Shown one piece after another: positions 24,001 to 32,915 of a stretch of 64,000 bases of DNA (positions are counted from its first letter, which is position 1; the number at the start of each line of letters is the position of its first letter). The notes under the pieces were generated by a model. The model was not told the DNA's origin, did not search any database, and saw only the letters and a list, made by a program, of their open reading frames with translations. The stretch is from NCBI GenBank assembly GCA_965222705.1, contig CBDCUO010000057.1:336989-400988 (forward strand), given 5' to 3'. A program made the translations under genes and the position numbers. This stretch comes from JAFMDF01 sp965222705 (GTDB taxonomy: Bacteria; Bacteroidota; Bacteroidia; Chitinophagales; Saprospiraceae).

Positions 24001-25203
24001 TTACAATTCGGAGGGGTTATAAAAAGGGGACTCTGCCAATAATTCTATCCCGTTTTCTCCTAAAGAAGTCAGTATTCTTTTTGCGCGGATAAAAGATTTT
24101 AGTCTTTTTTCATTGAAATCGTTTGCACCTCTAACCAAACTTTCGATCATTATACCTCCATCGCCTGAGGCATGGATCATTTTCCCTTGTCCCATATAAA
24201 TGCCCACATGGGTTATTCGCTCTTTCCCTTCATCGGTATATCTTCCGAAAAATAGAAAGTCGCCCGGCAGTAAATTTTTTAAAGTGGTATCTGTTTCTAT
24301 TGCGTATCCGGTATGTACTTGCTGGGAGGCATCTCTTGCCAATTGTACGCCATTTAAATAAAAAACTGTTTTGGTGAATCCGCTGCAATCCATCCCTTTT
24401 CCAGAAGTCCCACCCCATAAGTAAGGCCGCCCAATGAATGTTTGCGCAGTGCTTAAAATGCTTGCTGCATCGGGGGTTCGGGATGCCAGCCAAGTGTCAA
24501 AATTGACCGCTTCTTCTTTGGAAACGAAGGCTTCTCGCCCGTCGGGGTACTGTACTTTTATAAATCCTTTTTTCAGTCCAATAGATTTTAAAATGGCTCC
24601 AGCTACAAGATCGGCTACTTTTTGAGCCTGTTTATCGGCCGTTTTATAAGAAAAGCCAAAATCCTTGACGTACAGTATTTTAGGTGCGCTGATCCACTCT
24701 TTATAATCGTTTTTATTCGTTTGTTGAAAACCGCCCTGATCTAACCAACCAAGATAACCGTCCGGTGTTTGGATGCGAAACCAACTGTTTTTTTGCTCAT
24801 AAATCCGAATAGGTGTTCCTAGTAAAGCTTGGGTCGCCAATTCTTTGGAGTGTCCAGGTAAAGAGCGAATATTACAGACAGAAACATTGACAATACCGTA
24901 AGCATGATCTTTGAGTGTATCCACCGGCAATTGGATAATGTGGTTTATTATTTTGAAACCCGCCGCTTCTAATTTGTTGATCAGTTCTTCTTTGGCTTTC
25001 GGCAAATTGGTTTGTCCTTTGATTTCTAATTGCTTGGCTTTGGGGACTAGTTCTATATCAAATAGAGCTACCCTTTTGTCAGGGGCATATTCCTGTTTGA
25101 CAGCTTCAAAAATGGCGACTGCTTCTGAAAAAGGGGGAGCATTATGGCAAGAAGAATATAAAAAAGACAAACTGACTAAAAATAAGATGACTTTGGAATA
25201 CAT
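24001..25203 (-). CDS. NlpC/P60 (C40) cell-wall peptidase lipoprotein with SH3 domain
   Basis: 400 residues from ATG 25203 (MYSKVILFLVSLSF), with a lipobox LYSSC. An SH3b-like domain (VNVSVCNIRSLPGHSKELATQ to GWLDQGG) at about 100-160 precedes the C-terminal NlpC/P60 domain with catalytic Cys in GKGMDCSGFT and His in ITHVGIYMG/MIHASGDGG. Such enzymes cut peptidoglycan stem peptides (gamma-D-Glu to diamino acid). Anchored in the outer or inner membrane facing the periplasm. Single gene; the catalytic residues are intact. Confidence 0.9.
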   Translation of the reverse strand: MYSKVILFLVSLSFLYSSCHNAPPFSEAVAIFEAVKQEYAPDKRVALFDIELVPKAKQLEIKGQTNLPKAKEELINKLEAAGFKIINHIIQLPVDTLKDHAYGIVNVSVCNIRSLPGHSKELATQALLGTPIRIYEQKNSWFRIQTPDGYLGWLDQGGFQQTNKNDYKEWISAPKILYVKDFGFSYKTADKQAQKVADLVAGAILKSIGLKKGFIKVQYPDGREAFVSKEEAVNFDTWLASRTPDAASILSTAQTFIGRPYLWGGTSGKGMDCSGFTKTVFYLNGVQLARDASQQVHTGYAIETDTTLKNLLPGDFLFFGRYTDEGKERITHVGIYMGQGKMIHASGDGGIMIESLVRGANDFNEKRLKSFIRAKRILTSLGENGIELLAESPFYNPSEL

Positions 25204-25279
25204 ACACTGTTTTTTGATTCCTCTAAGGTAGCAAATTGCGAAAAACAATTATGTAAAATAGTGAAAATCTTATCTGGTT

Positions 25280-27595
25280 TTAGAGATTAAACCAGTAGGT
25301 CAATTTGGCAACCAAGGCTCGATTGCGATTACCGAATTGGCCAAAAGACTCCGTCAAATAATTGTCGGTATAAACAATAAAAAAATCAGAAACAGGCTTA
25401 AATCGCCACTGAAAGCGGGCATTGATGTTGAGATTGTTCGATTGACTATTGTATTGGATAAAAGTCGTAAGAAATAATTGTTTGGTAAAAGTCAGATCAA
25501 TCCTCGGGCCGATTAACCATAAATTGGCTGTTTCGAAAGGGGCGTTCAGTTTAATGTGATTATAAGTGTAATCTAACGAAATAAAACCAAAAGGTTGGTA
25601 GCGAAAGGTAAAGCTGCCTTCTATGCCTGCTCGGAATCCATTATAAAAAGAACCGATAAGAGGGTTGATGGTGTAATTAAAAATTTTTCTTCGGTCGGAT
25701 TGGTAAAAGAAGCTAAAATCGGTAAAACTATACTTGGAGCCGGCAGGTAAATAAACGGTTTCTTTTTGAATCCTCGTTGGATCGAAATTGTTCAATAAAA
25801 TTAGATTATTATAGCTTATTTGGAATCTTAAATTGGAAGAATTTTTTAAACGAAAAGACCAAAATGGTTCGATATTGATTTCCTGCCTACCAAATTCTGG
25901 AAGGATGGTGTTGTTATCTTTTCCAAGCTTGTAAAAAAAGGAAGCGTCAAATCCAAGCGTGTGAATTCCAATGCGGCTGTTTTTTGGAAAAAAATTAATA
26001 GAGGCTTCCGGACTAATCATAAACAAATCCCTTCGAGGAGCGAACCCTACCTCTGGATTGAAGTTATTACCAATATACAAATGTACCCATTCCAATCTGT
26101 ATTTGCGCTCGTTGAGAATGACTTGGGTAAAATGAGAGCCATCATTCGTCTTTAATTCAGGGGTAAAGGTTTTTTGAAAAGTCGTCTTTCCCGTCCATTT
26201 ATTATTTGCCGATGCCAGTCGGTATTCGATGCCGATCATTCGATTATAATCATAAAACCCGCCATTGAAGTTATCAGGATTGACTGCTTGTTTGTTAATA
26301 GCCATAAAGGCAATGACCGACCGGTCGAAGACTTGTTGCTCTGCGGTAGCGACCGTATAATTAAAACCAGGTAGTGCATTTTCTTCTTGCTTGGCGGTCT
26401 GCATATTGAGCAAGCCGATCCTTAGTTTATCATTGATTTTTCCACTTAATCTGGCTCCGTATAAAATAGTGTTTCGGGTGTTTTGAGTATTTTGTTCCGT
26501 ATTGGGGTCAATGGTTACACCAATTCGGCGGGAAAAAAAGGGATTGATTCTTCCGGCAGCGAAGCCCCCAAACAAGTCTGCATTTTCTAAAAAGAATTGC
26601 CTTTTTTCGGGAAAAAATAGTTCAAATCGGTCTAGGTTGGTCACCTGCTGATCTACTTCGACTTGAGAAAAGTCGGGATTAATGGTTAGGTCTAAATTCA
26701 AACCCGAGCTAATAGCTAGTTTGGCATCCCCGCCGAAATCCAACTCATTTTGTGCTTTTTGCTCTGCATCATCTTCAAAGTCCCTGGCGGCCGAGGTAGC
26801 CAAATAAGGGATAATGGATATATTTTTACCTGGTTTTTTCAAAGGAGCTTCCCAACTCATGGTACCCATAAAACCTAAATCTATCGTAAATCTATTTCGA
26901 GGAATATGTATCCATGTAGAGATTTCATTTTCCTGTGTGTCGTAACGGTAGGCATTGAATCGCCATTGGGTACTGCCTTCGGTATAGCGGAGCGTTTTAA
27001 AAGGAATAGCCAATTCAGCAGTCCAGTAATCAGCGTGAACTTTGGCAGCGCCATCCCATTTATTATCCCAGGATTCGTCAAAATCCTTTCCTTGTTGTCC
27101 CCTGTTGACTACGAGTGCTTCTCGGCGGACTCCATACGGGTTGATTCCAAAGACAAAGGCATTGGTTTTATCATTATAAGTATCGAATAAGATAGTGAAG
27201 TTATCATTTCCGAAAAAATCATAATCTCTTCTTAATGAGGGAGTTATAAAATGACTGCTTTTAGCAAAACAGGTAATTCCTACATATAAAAAATTATCGT
27301 CATAAGCCATTTTCACCTCGGAAGGGGCGAGTGCATTGATGCTATCCGTTGGGAAATTCTGTGCAAAGTGGGTGGCAGGTTTTATGGTTGACCAAAAAGA
27401 TTCTTTCAAAAACCCATCCAATATAATTTTTTCGCTGATTTTCTTTACCTGAACAAAGGGCTGTTGGTCTATGCGATTGAAAACTGGCAAATCGCTTTGC
27501 TGCGCTCGGAGGGAAGGGAGTGCAAATCCAAAAACAAGGATCCAACATATACCTTGGATGCATTGCTTGAGTTGGGAGAAATTACAGCGATTCAT
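25280..27595 (-). CDS. DUF5916 outer-membrane protein with CBM9-like domain
   Basis: 771 residues with a signal peptide ending near LRAQQ. Residues about 50-245 are a carbohydrate-binding-9/DOMON-like module (KIILDGFLKESFWSTIKPA, RWRFNAYRYD); from about 265 on the sequence is a long beta-barrel with repeating aromatic strands ending NRALVAKLTYWFNL. This is the DUF5916 family, widespread in Bacteroidota outer membranes, with unknown substrate. The motif NPDFSQVEVDQQVTNLDRFE and FPEKRQFFLEN are typical of it. Transcribed alone on the minus strand. Confidence 0.9.
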   Translation of the reverse strand: MNRCNFSQLKQCIQGICWILVFGFALPSLRAQQSDLPVFNRIDQQPFVQVKKISEKIILDGFLKESFWSTIKPATHFAQNFPTDSINALAPSEVKMAYDDNFLYVGITCFAKSSHFITPSLRRDYDFFGNDNFTILFDTYNDKTNAFVFGINPYGVRREALVVNRGQQGKDFDESWDNKWDGAAKVHADYWTAELAIPFKTLRYTEGSTQWRFNAYRYDTQENEISTWIHIPRNRFTIDLGFMGTMSWEAPLKKPGKNISIIPYLATSAARDFEDDAEQKAQNELDFGGDAKLAISSGLNLDLTINPDFSQVEVDQQVTNLDRFELFFPEKRQFFLENADLFGGFAAGRINPFFSRRIGVTIDPNTEQNTQNTRNTILYGARLSGKINDKLRIGLLNMQTAKQEENALPGFNYTVATAEQQVFDRSVIAFMAINKQAVNPDNFNGGFYDYNRMIGIEYRLASANNKWTGKTTFQKTFTPELKTNDGSHFTQVILNERKYRLEWVHLYIGNNFNPEVGFAPRRDLFMISPEASINFFPKNSRIGIHTLGFDASFFYKLGKDNNTILPEFGRQEINIEPFWSFRLKNSSNLRFQISYNNLILLNNFDPTRIQKETVYLPAGSKYSFTDFSFFYQSDRRKIFNYTINPLIGSFYNGFRAGIEGSFTFRYQPFGFISLDYTYNHIKLNAPFETANLWLIGPRIDLTFTKQLFLTTFIQYNSQSNNLNINARFQWRFKPVSDFFIVYTDNYLTESFGQFGNRNRALVAKLTYWFNL

Positions 27596-27795
27596 AATGT
27601 GAATATAATGGAATATTCTTTTCTCTATCTGGTAATTAAAAAGTTATGAATTTTGTTACGGATTTATTAGTAGCCATGTTTGCCTCGTATTCTGAAAATC
27701 TAGACTTTATTTTGGGGTAATAGGTGCTAATTAGCATCCTACTAATAGCAAGAGCTGGTCAGAGCGAAAAATTTTAAGTAAAATAAGTGGCACTA

Positions 27796-27899
27796 TTTTT
27801 TGACAAACCGAGCGATTTTGAATGGCGATAACGTGAAAACTTTAGTTTTTATCGCCGATTATTTTCATTTTATTGCGGTCCCTCCAATTTGTCAAAAAA
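27796..27899. repeat. 104-bp nested inverted repeat
   Basis: Outer arms TTTTTTGACAAA (27796-27807) and TTTGTCAAAAAA (27888-27899) match perfectly over 12 bases. Inside, GGCGATA pairs with TATCGCC, and within that AAAACT pairs with AGTTTT around a 2-base loop. Three stems share a common axis. It may be a structured RNA leader of the downstream outer-membrane protein gene or a small mobile element. Confidence 0.55.
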
Positions 27900-27952
27900 G
27901 GGGAAAATTTTAAATGCTTGAATTTTTTCAAGAAATAAGTGTTCAGTTTTTT

Positions 27953-27960
27953 TATTTTTG
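27953..27960 (+). promoter_or_regulatory. Candidate -7 box for the outer-membrane protein gene
   Basis: TATTTTTG fits TAnnTTTG, 50 bases before the ATG at 28011. No -33 at the right spacing is clear. It lies 53 bases downstream of the nested inverted repeat. Confidence 0.4.
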
Positions 27961-28010
27961 GCACTCAAAATCGTATGTCAAACTTTCAAAATTCACAAAA
28001 AATTTAAAAA

Positions 28011-28493
28011 ATGAAAAGACAAAACCATTACGGAATTATCCTATTTTTTTTGTTGTTATTAGCAGGCACTTCTGCTCCTGCCCAAATAAGTGTTGGTGCA
28101 GGGCTTGCTTATGGCTTTGACGTAAAAGAGCTGGGGATTCAAGCTAGGGGTATTTACCAAATCAATGACCAATGGCGCGGTGGAGCGGACTTTATTTTTT
28201 ATTTAGATGGAGAATCGGAAGTTACACTAACGGAATTTAATGCAAATGGCCATTATTTCTTTTTGACTGACGAACCGTTCAAGGCTTATGCATTGGCCGG
28301 ATTAAATTTTATTACATCAAGAGTAGATTTTGTGGGGATAGGCTCCGGTTCTAATACAGAAACGGGATTGAATTTGGGGGCAGGCGGTGAATTTGGGATT
28401 ACGGAAAGAATAAGTGGAATGGCAGAGTTGAAATACACCATTAGTGATGCCAGCCAGTTATTGCTTGCAGTTGGGGCTTTATATCATTTTTAA
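28011..28493 (+). CDS. Small outer-membrane beta-barrel protein
   Basis: 160 residues with a signal peptide (FFLLLLAGTSAPAQ). The mature part shows alternating hydrophobic strands with glycine turns (ISVGAGLAYGFDVKELGIQARG, LNLGAGGEFGITERISG) and ends with LLAVGALYHF, the terminal aromatic of OMPs, so it is a short barrel of the opacity/OmpW-like type. Function is not predictable. The leader is A-rich next to the ATG, as usual in Bacteroidota. Confidence 0.85.
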   Translation: MKRQNHYGIILFFLLLLAGTSAPAQISVGAGLAYGFDVKELGIQARGIYQINDQWRGGADFIFYLDGESEVTLTEFNANGHYFFLTDEPFKAYALAGLNFITSRVDFVGIGSGSNTETGLNLGAGGEFGITERISGMAELKYTISDASQLLLAVGALYHF

Positions 28494-28666
28494 TCTAAAG
28501 AATTCCCTGATTCAACATGCAACTCTTTCAAATAATTATTTGTCTTTATATAAAAACTAGTTATCTGTTAAAAAGGAAGACTAGTCGAATAAAGTAGTCA
28601 ATTGAGGAGTTTAGTATGTACCTTAGAACAAATAAAGTATCCCGTTCCCCAAACTTCAAAATTATT

Positions 28667-28885
28667 ATGAAAAAAGTAAGTAGCCGACTAATTATTATTG
28701 GGCTTCTTGTTGTAGCGAGTTTTGGTTCCTATACTTACCTGGTTCATGTATCTAATCATGAGGAGCAGTTGCAGCTTGTTTCGCCTATTAAAGAAAATGC
28801 CCAGCAAAACGAAGAAAAGATTTTTCTACCGGATGTTGAACTAGTTAAAAAAATTGTAAAGACTGCTAGACAATTAGTTCATTAG
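28667..28885 (+). CDS. Small membrane-anchored protein, unknown
   Basis: 72 residues from the ATG at 28667 (MKKVSSRLIIIGLLVVASFG), preceded by an in-frame but less convincing upstream start. One N-terminal hydrophobic segment (about 8-27) acts as signal anchor or signal peptide; the rest is hydrophilic with no known motif. It follows the outer-membrane protein gene by about 170 bases. Not recognised. Confidence 0.5.
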   Translation: MKKVSSRLIIIGLLVVASFGSYTYLVHVSNHEEQLQLVSPIKENAQQNEEKIFLPDVELVKKIVKTARQLVH

Positions 28886-28916
28886 CCATTCTTAATAAGT
28901 CAGGGCCCTTTGAGTT

Positions 28917-30041
28917 TTATTGTAGCTTATTATAAAATACCCGCTCTGTCACTTCTGCCCAACTTTTTGCTCGGTTTCTAAAATTATTATAAGAATCATA
29001 CACTTTTTTAGCAAAGGGATCCGCGGCAGTGATTTCTTCTAAAATTTCTTCGGTATAAATTCTTAATTGACTCAGCACTTCGTCTGGGAAGGTCCGTACT
29101 TCTACACCTTCTTCTTTCACCAATTTATCCATATATAAGTTATTTTGCGCTTCGATTTCGGATAAAATAGCCATATTGGAGCGAGCCGCCGCCGTTTCTA
29201 CAATTATTTGAAGATCCTTGGGAAGTGCTTCAAATTTGGGTTTATTGACAAAAAATTCCAGGCAAGTTCCGGTTTCGTGCCATCCTGGGGCATAGTAATA
29301 TTTGGCAATTTGGTAAAATCCCATTTTATAGTCGTGGAAAGGGCCAATCCATTCCGTTGCATCAATGACCCCTCTTTCTAAGTTGGTATAAATTTCGCTG
29401 CCGGCGGATAAAACGGCGGTGCCTCCTGCTTTTTCCAATACTTTTCCTCCAAAGCCAGGTATGCGCATTTTTAGACCTTGTAAATCGGCTAATGAATTGA
29501 TTTCTTTATTGAACCAGCCGCCCATTTGCACGCCCGTATTACCGCCTGCGAAAGGGACTAGATTAAATTTTGCATATAATTCTCGCCACAATTCCATACC
29601 TCCTCCGCTTAATAACCAGGCGTTCATTTGCTGTGCATTCATGCCAAAAGGAACGGTGGCAAAGAATTGCGTTGCAGGAGCTTTTCCGGCCCAATAATAG
29701 GATCCGCCACTTCCCATTTCTGCCGTTCCGCTACTCACCGCATCAAAAGATTCTAATGCAGGCACTAGTTCACCACCGCCATATACCTTTATTTTCAAGC
29801 GGCCATCGGACATTTCTTCTATCCAACCAGCCATTTTTTCACACCCTTCGCCGATGATGGGATAATTGGGCGGCCAGGTGGTCACCATTTTCCAACGATA
29901 TTTTTTGCCAGTATTGATATTAGGGGCATTTACCTTATCGCCTATTGATTCGTCATTTGCACAGGCAGTCGAAAGTGTAGATAAGGCGATTGTACCCAGG
30001 GCTGTTTTTTTCAGAAAGTCTTTGCGATTTATTTTTTTCAT
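28917..30041 (-). CDS. dctP: TRAP transporter substrate-binding protein DctP
   Basis: 374 residues. A basic start (NRKDFLKKTALGTIAL) resembles a Tat-like signal but has no strict twin Arg; STAC at about residue 27 could serve as lipobox. The mature protein matches DctP/TRAP solute receptors (RWKMVTTWPPNYPIIGEGCEKMA, LQGLKMRIPGFGGKVLE, ATEWIGPFHDYKMGFY), close to the subfamily that binds 2-oxo acids as dimers. DctQ/DctM membrane subunits are not nearby, so the receptor is orphan in this window. Ligand not predictable. Confidence 0.9.
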   Translation of the reverse strand: MKKINRKDFLKKTALGTIALSTLSTACANDESIGDKVNAPNINTGKKYRWKMVTTWPPNYPIIGEGCEKMAGWIEEMSDGRLKIKVYGGGELVPALESFDAVSSGTAEMGSGGSYYWAGKAPATQFFATVPFGMNAQQMNAWLLSGGGMELWRELYAKFNLVPFAGGNTGVQMGGWFNKEINSLADLQGLKMRIPGFGGKVLEKAGGTAVLSAGSEIYTNLERGVIDATEWIGPFHDYKMGFYQIAKYYYAPGWHETGTCLEFFVNKPKFEALPKDLQIIVETAAARSNMAILSEIEAQNNLYMDKLVKEEGVEVRTFPDEVLSQLRIYTEEILEEITAADPFAKKVYDSYNNFRNRAKSWAEVTERVFYNKLQ

Positions 30042-30108
30042 ATTTCAAAATTAGATAACAAAGATTGACAAAATCTTTTTCATTTAAAAATGCTCGGAAG
30101 AAATAGCT

Positions 30109-31479
30109 TTAAAAAGATTTTTTTATTCGCCATTCTTTTGGATAGTAATTGTTGATTCGCCCCGGCACAGCTTTTATCCAGCCCAAATTAAGCCCCTGAT
30201 AACGAATTAGTTGCCAGTTCTTTTGCAGAATATTTAGAGATAGTTTTTCTTTTTTTAGAAATGAAAGTGCCCCTTGCCGATCTACTTCAATTGCGGGTAA
30301 ATCGGGGTGAATGATCGTGCTTAAAGCTAATTCATGGCTCGGTATAAATTGATTTTTTTTAAACTTGCCAATAGGAATACCAAATTGCTTCCTTTTTAGA
30401 ACCTTATCAAGCACCAAATAAGATGGATGTAAGGCTTTGGGAAGTGCGACAATTTGCTTGCTAGGAGCCTGATAGCAATCATAATCATCAACAGAGGCGA
30501 GCCAATTCTTTAGTTCTCCTTTTTTCTCTTTGGATAATTTTTTGAGGCTTCTGAATACCCCTTTAGATTTAAATGAAGAAGTGCGGAGGGCGGATGCATT
30601 TATATTTCTAAAGCAACTGATAAAAAAGCCTTCCCCCTTGACTTTGTGGGGATAGAATTGATAGCCAATGCTTTTTGTAGTTTGTTTTTCGAGAATATTC
30701 CAACCTTTTTTTAATTTCAGCCTTTCCGCTTTTAGAGGAAAATTATCCATTAGCCAATCGGCGTTTTTTTCATTCTCTAGTTTATTATAGGTGCAAGTAC
30801 AGTAGATCAATAGGCCCTCTTTTTTTAGTAAAGGTAAAGCCTCTCTAAAAATTCGTTTTTGCCTTGCACTGCATAGGATTCCATTTTTAGAAGACCAGGT
30901 TTTTATAGCTCTTTTGTCTTTTCTAAATAAGCCTTCTCCAGAGCAAGGGGCATCAATGAGCAATACATCAAAAAAGCCTTCCAAGCCCCTTAGATTGACA
31001 GGATCCTGATTGCAAATGGCATAATTGGGCAATCCCCATTTAGCCAAATTCTCTTTTAAAATGGGGTAGCGAGATTTGATAGCTTCATTGGCGAGCAATA
31101 GACTTTTAGAAGAGAGCTGAGACAAAATCAGCGTGCTTTTCCCTCCCGGGGCGGCGCAAAGGTCTAGCACATTTAAGGGTTGGCCGATGTCCACGCACTG
31201 TTCGATAATGGTCGCTACAAACATAGACGAGGCTTCCTGTACATAATAAGCTCCTGCATGAAAAGCAGGATCAAGGGTAAAAATGGGGCGTTTTTCTAAA
31301 TACCAGCCATGGGCATTCCATTTTACCGCTTCCCAGTTTTTTTGCGGGGCATATTTTTTAAAAGGATTTCGCCTGATGCTGACGGGAGGGGCTTGGTCAA
31401 GTGCTTTTTTAAAATTAGAAAATTCATCCCCTAATTGATCCTGCATTTGCTTTACAAAAATGGGGGAAAGTTCGGTCAT
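30109..31479 (-). CDS. RsmF-like rRNA cytosine-C5 methyltransferase
   Basis: 456 residues of the RsmB/NOP2/Sun family. SAM-binding motif VLDLCAAPGGKS, motif IV with first Cys IDAPCSGEG and motif VI TCTCTYN with the nucleophile are visible in the N-terminal half. The C-terminal 170 residues form the RNA-binding extension of RsmF-type enzymes. Expected to methylate a cytosine in 16S rRNA using SAM. It is 28 bases downstream of the MBL-fold gene, same strand, likely co-transcribed. The exact target base is inferred from similarity. Confidence 0.9.
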   Translation of the reverse strand: MTELSPIFVKQMQDQLGDEFSNFKKALDQAPPVSIRRNPFKKYAPQKNWEAVKWNAHGWYLEKRPIFTLDPAFHAGAYYVQEASSMFVATIIEQCVDIGQPLNVLDLCAAPGGKSTLILSQLSSKSLLLANEAIKSRYPILKENLAKWGLPNYAICNQDPVNLRGLEGFFDVLLIDAPCSGEGLFRKDKRAIKTWSSKNGILCSARQKRIFREALPLLKKEGLLIYCTCTYNKLENEKNADWLMDNFPLKAERLKLKKGWNILEKQTTKSIGYQFYPHKVKGEGFFISCFRNINASALRTSSFKSKGVFRSLKKLSKEKKGELKNWLASVDDYDCYQAPSKQIVALPKALHPSYLVLDKVLKRKQFGIPIGKFKKNQFIPSHELALSTIIHPDLPAIEVDRQGALSFLKKEKLSLNILQKNWQLIRYQGLNLGWIKAVPGRINNYYPKEWRIKKSF

Positions 31480-31507
31480 ATTTCAAAGGTTGAAGAAATT
31501 CATCGCA

Positions 31508-32416
31508 TTACTTTCCGCTTTCTACTTTGACCGCTAATTTCTTTTTCCAATACCTCAAAAGTCCCATGACGCTCATCCAGGAAGGGTTGGCGTTTTCGTA
31601 GGTCAACAAATCTTCTTTAGATATTCCAAAATCAATCAATTGTTGACGGACGTAAGCCTCGAATTTGGGGATTATGTCTTTTGGGTGAGTTTGTTGTTCA
31701 TAGTGGGGGCGGATCCAATTGGCCCAATCCCAAAGGATATTTTTTAAAGCAGTAAAGTGGGGTTCTAGATCTGTGATTTTTCCAAAATGTGTAAGGAATA
31801 TATTTTTTAAATCCAACGCTTCGATTAGTTCGATGGATTGTACCCAGTGTTCTATATTAATATCCGGCGGCGGGCAGGGAGGAATGATCATACCATTATT
31901 ACCAATCTTCACGCCGGCTACATCCCCTGCTATAAGGGAATGGCCGACTTGCCAGGCAATATGATGAACAGCATGGCCAGGTGTATGCCAGCCGATTAGT
32001 TGTGTCTCTCCGATTTGAAATTGTTCCCCATGTTGTACGGTAATAATTTGGTTAGAGGGAATTGGCTTTAACTGTCCCCAAAGTTTTTCCATTTGGTCCT
32101 GATAAATCATTTTTGCTGATGCCAACAATTTAGAAGGATCGACGAAATGTCTTTTCCCGAAGGGATGCATGTAAATAGTGGCTCCTTTTTCAGCAAAGGC
32201 CCAGGCAGCACCTGCATGGTCCAGATGGATATGCGTCAAAAAAACGTGCCGGACGTCTTCTGGCTGATAACCCTTCTTCTGCAAGGCGGTTTTCAGATTG
32301 AAAAAAGTAGAATGGGGTCCTGTTTCAACAATGATTGGTCCTTCATCGGTTTCGATTAAAAAAGCGGCGATAGATCGCTTGAGTCCTTTAAATTCAAGGT
32401 CAATTACGGTTATCAT
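31508..32416 (-). CDS. MBL-fold metallo-hydrolase
   Basis: 302 residues with the metal-binding motif THIHLDHAG, a second His in GHAVHH and the Asp in IAGDVAG, so a zinc-dependent hydrolase of the metallo-beta-lactamase fold. Substrate family is not clear; no extra domain besides a C-terminal helix. A well-formed promoter lies directly upstream (32432-32459), giving a very short leader. First gene of a probable two-gene unit with the RsmF-like methyltransferase. Confidence 0.9.
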   Translation of the reverse strand: MITVIDLEFKGLKRSIAAFLIETDEGPIIVETGPHSTFFNLKTALQKKGYQPEDVRHVFLTHIHLDHAGAAWAFAEKGATIYMHPFGKRHFVDPSKLLASAKMIYQDQMEKLWGQLKPIPSNQIITVQHGEQFQIGETQLIGWHTPGHAVHHIAWQVGHSLIAGDVAGVKIGNNGMIIPPCPPPDINIEHWVQSIELIEALDLKNIFLTHFGKITDLEPHFTALKNILWDWANWIRPHYEQQTHPKDIIPKFEAYVRQQLIDFGISKEDLLTYENANPSWMSVMGLLRYWKKKLAVKVESGK

Positions 32417-32431
32417 ATTTTGATTTTAATG

Positions 32432-32459
32432 CAAAAATAACTAAAATTAATATTGTCAA
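32432..32459 (-). promoter_or_regulatory. Promoter of the MBL-fold hydrolase gene
   Basis: Minus-strand TTGACA (32454-32459) and TATTTTTG (32432-32439) match the -33 and -7 consensus with 20 bases between their first T's. The start codon is only 16 bases further on, so the leader is very short. Confidence 0.65.
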
Positions 32460-32851
32460 GAATGCTTGGAAATATCCTGTCACAAAACCAACTATTCTTA
32501 GAAGAAATGCTTTTTAGCTCAGACGATTGATTTTGTGACATTTAACATTTTTATTTTTTTCATACAAAGGGTGTTTTTTTAGATAATTCACTGATTTACA
32601 ATCCAAAAAGAATTAAATAAAAAGTCAATTAAGATAGAATGTAATATTTTTGTGACAAAATTCCCTTTGTATTCCAAAAATTTATTACTAAATTTAGCTT
32701 TACATAAAGCGAGCATACTTAAGACTACCTGACCTATCCCCCATTCTGGAAAAGGTTCCCTCTATAACTTTGCCTAACTGTGTCGGGTTTTTCTTTCATC
32801 ATAGGAAACAGTTGGTTGTTCCTACCCCTCTTTATTATTTCTATTAGATTT

Positions 32852-32870
32852 TTGTGAAATGATGTCACAA
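32852..32870 (+). promoter_or_regulatory. CRP-like palindrome upstream of response regulator
   Basis: TTGTGA-N7-TCACAA is similar to CRP/FNR-family sites (TGTGA-N6-TCACA) but with one extra spacer base. It lies 46 bases upstream of the response regulator start codon. No CRP-type gene is in the window. Confidence 0.4.
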
Positions 32871-32915
32871 TTTTTTTGAATAATTTTAAAAAAATGATTT
32901 CAATTAGGGGTGATA

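Larger units (their letters stand above)
27596..28010. other. Divergent intergenic region with nested inverted repeat
   Basis: 415 bases between the DUF5916 and OmpW-like genes. It holds the nested inverted repeat at 27796-27899 and a plus-strand TATTTTTG box (27953-27960) matching the -7 consensus. No coding sequence is supported. Confidence 0.5.
32417..32915. other. Divergent intergenic region with repeated TGTGACA motif
   Basis: About 500 bases without a gene. Besides the MBL promoter it holds TGTCACAAAA (32478-32487), TTTTGTGACA (32531-32540), TTTTGTGACA (32648-32657) and TGTCACA (32863-32869), the last forming TTGTGA-N7-TCACAA with 32852-32857. A 10-bp inverted repeat ATACAAAGGG/CCCTTTGTAT lies at 32562-32571 and 32663-32672. 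These may be regulatory sites for the response regulator gene. Confidence 0.5.

Noticed and set aside
27700..27712. TAGACTTTATT resembling the left end of the TA-flanked repeat
   Set aside because: No matching right end or central hairpin follows within a few hundred bases, so it is treated as chance.
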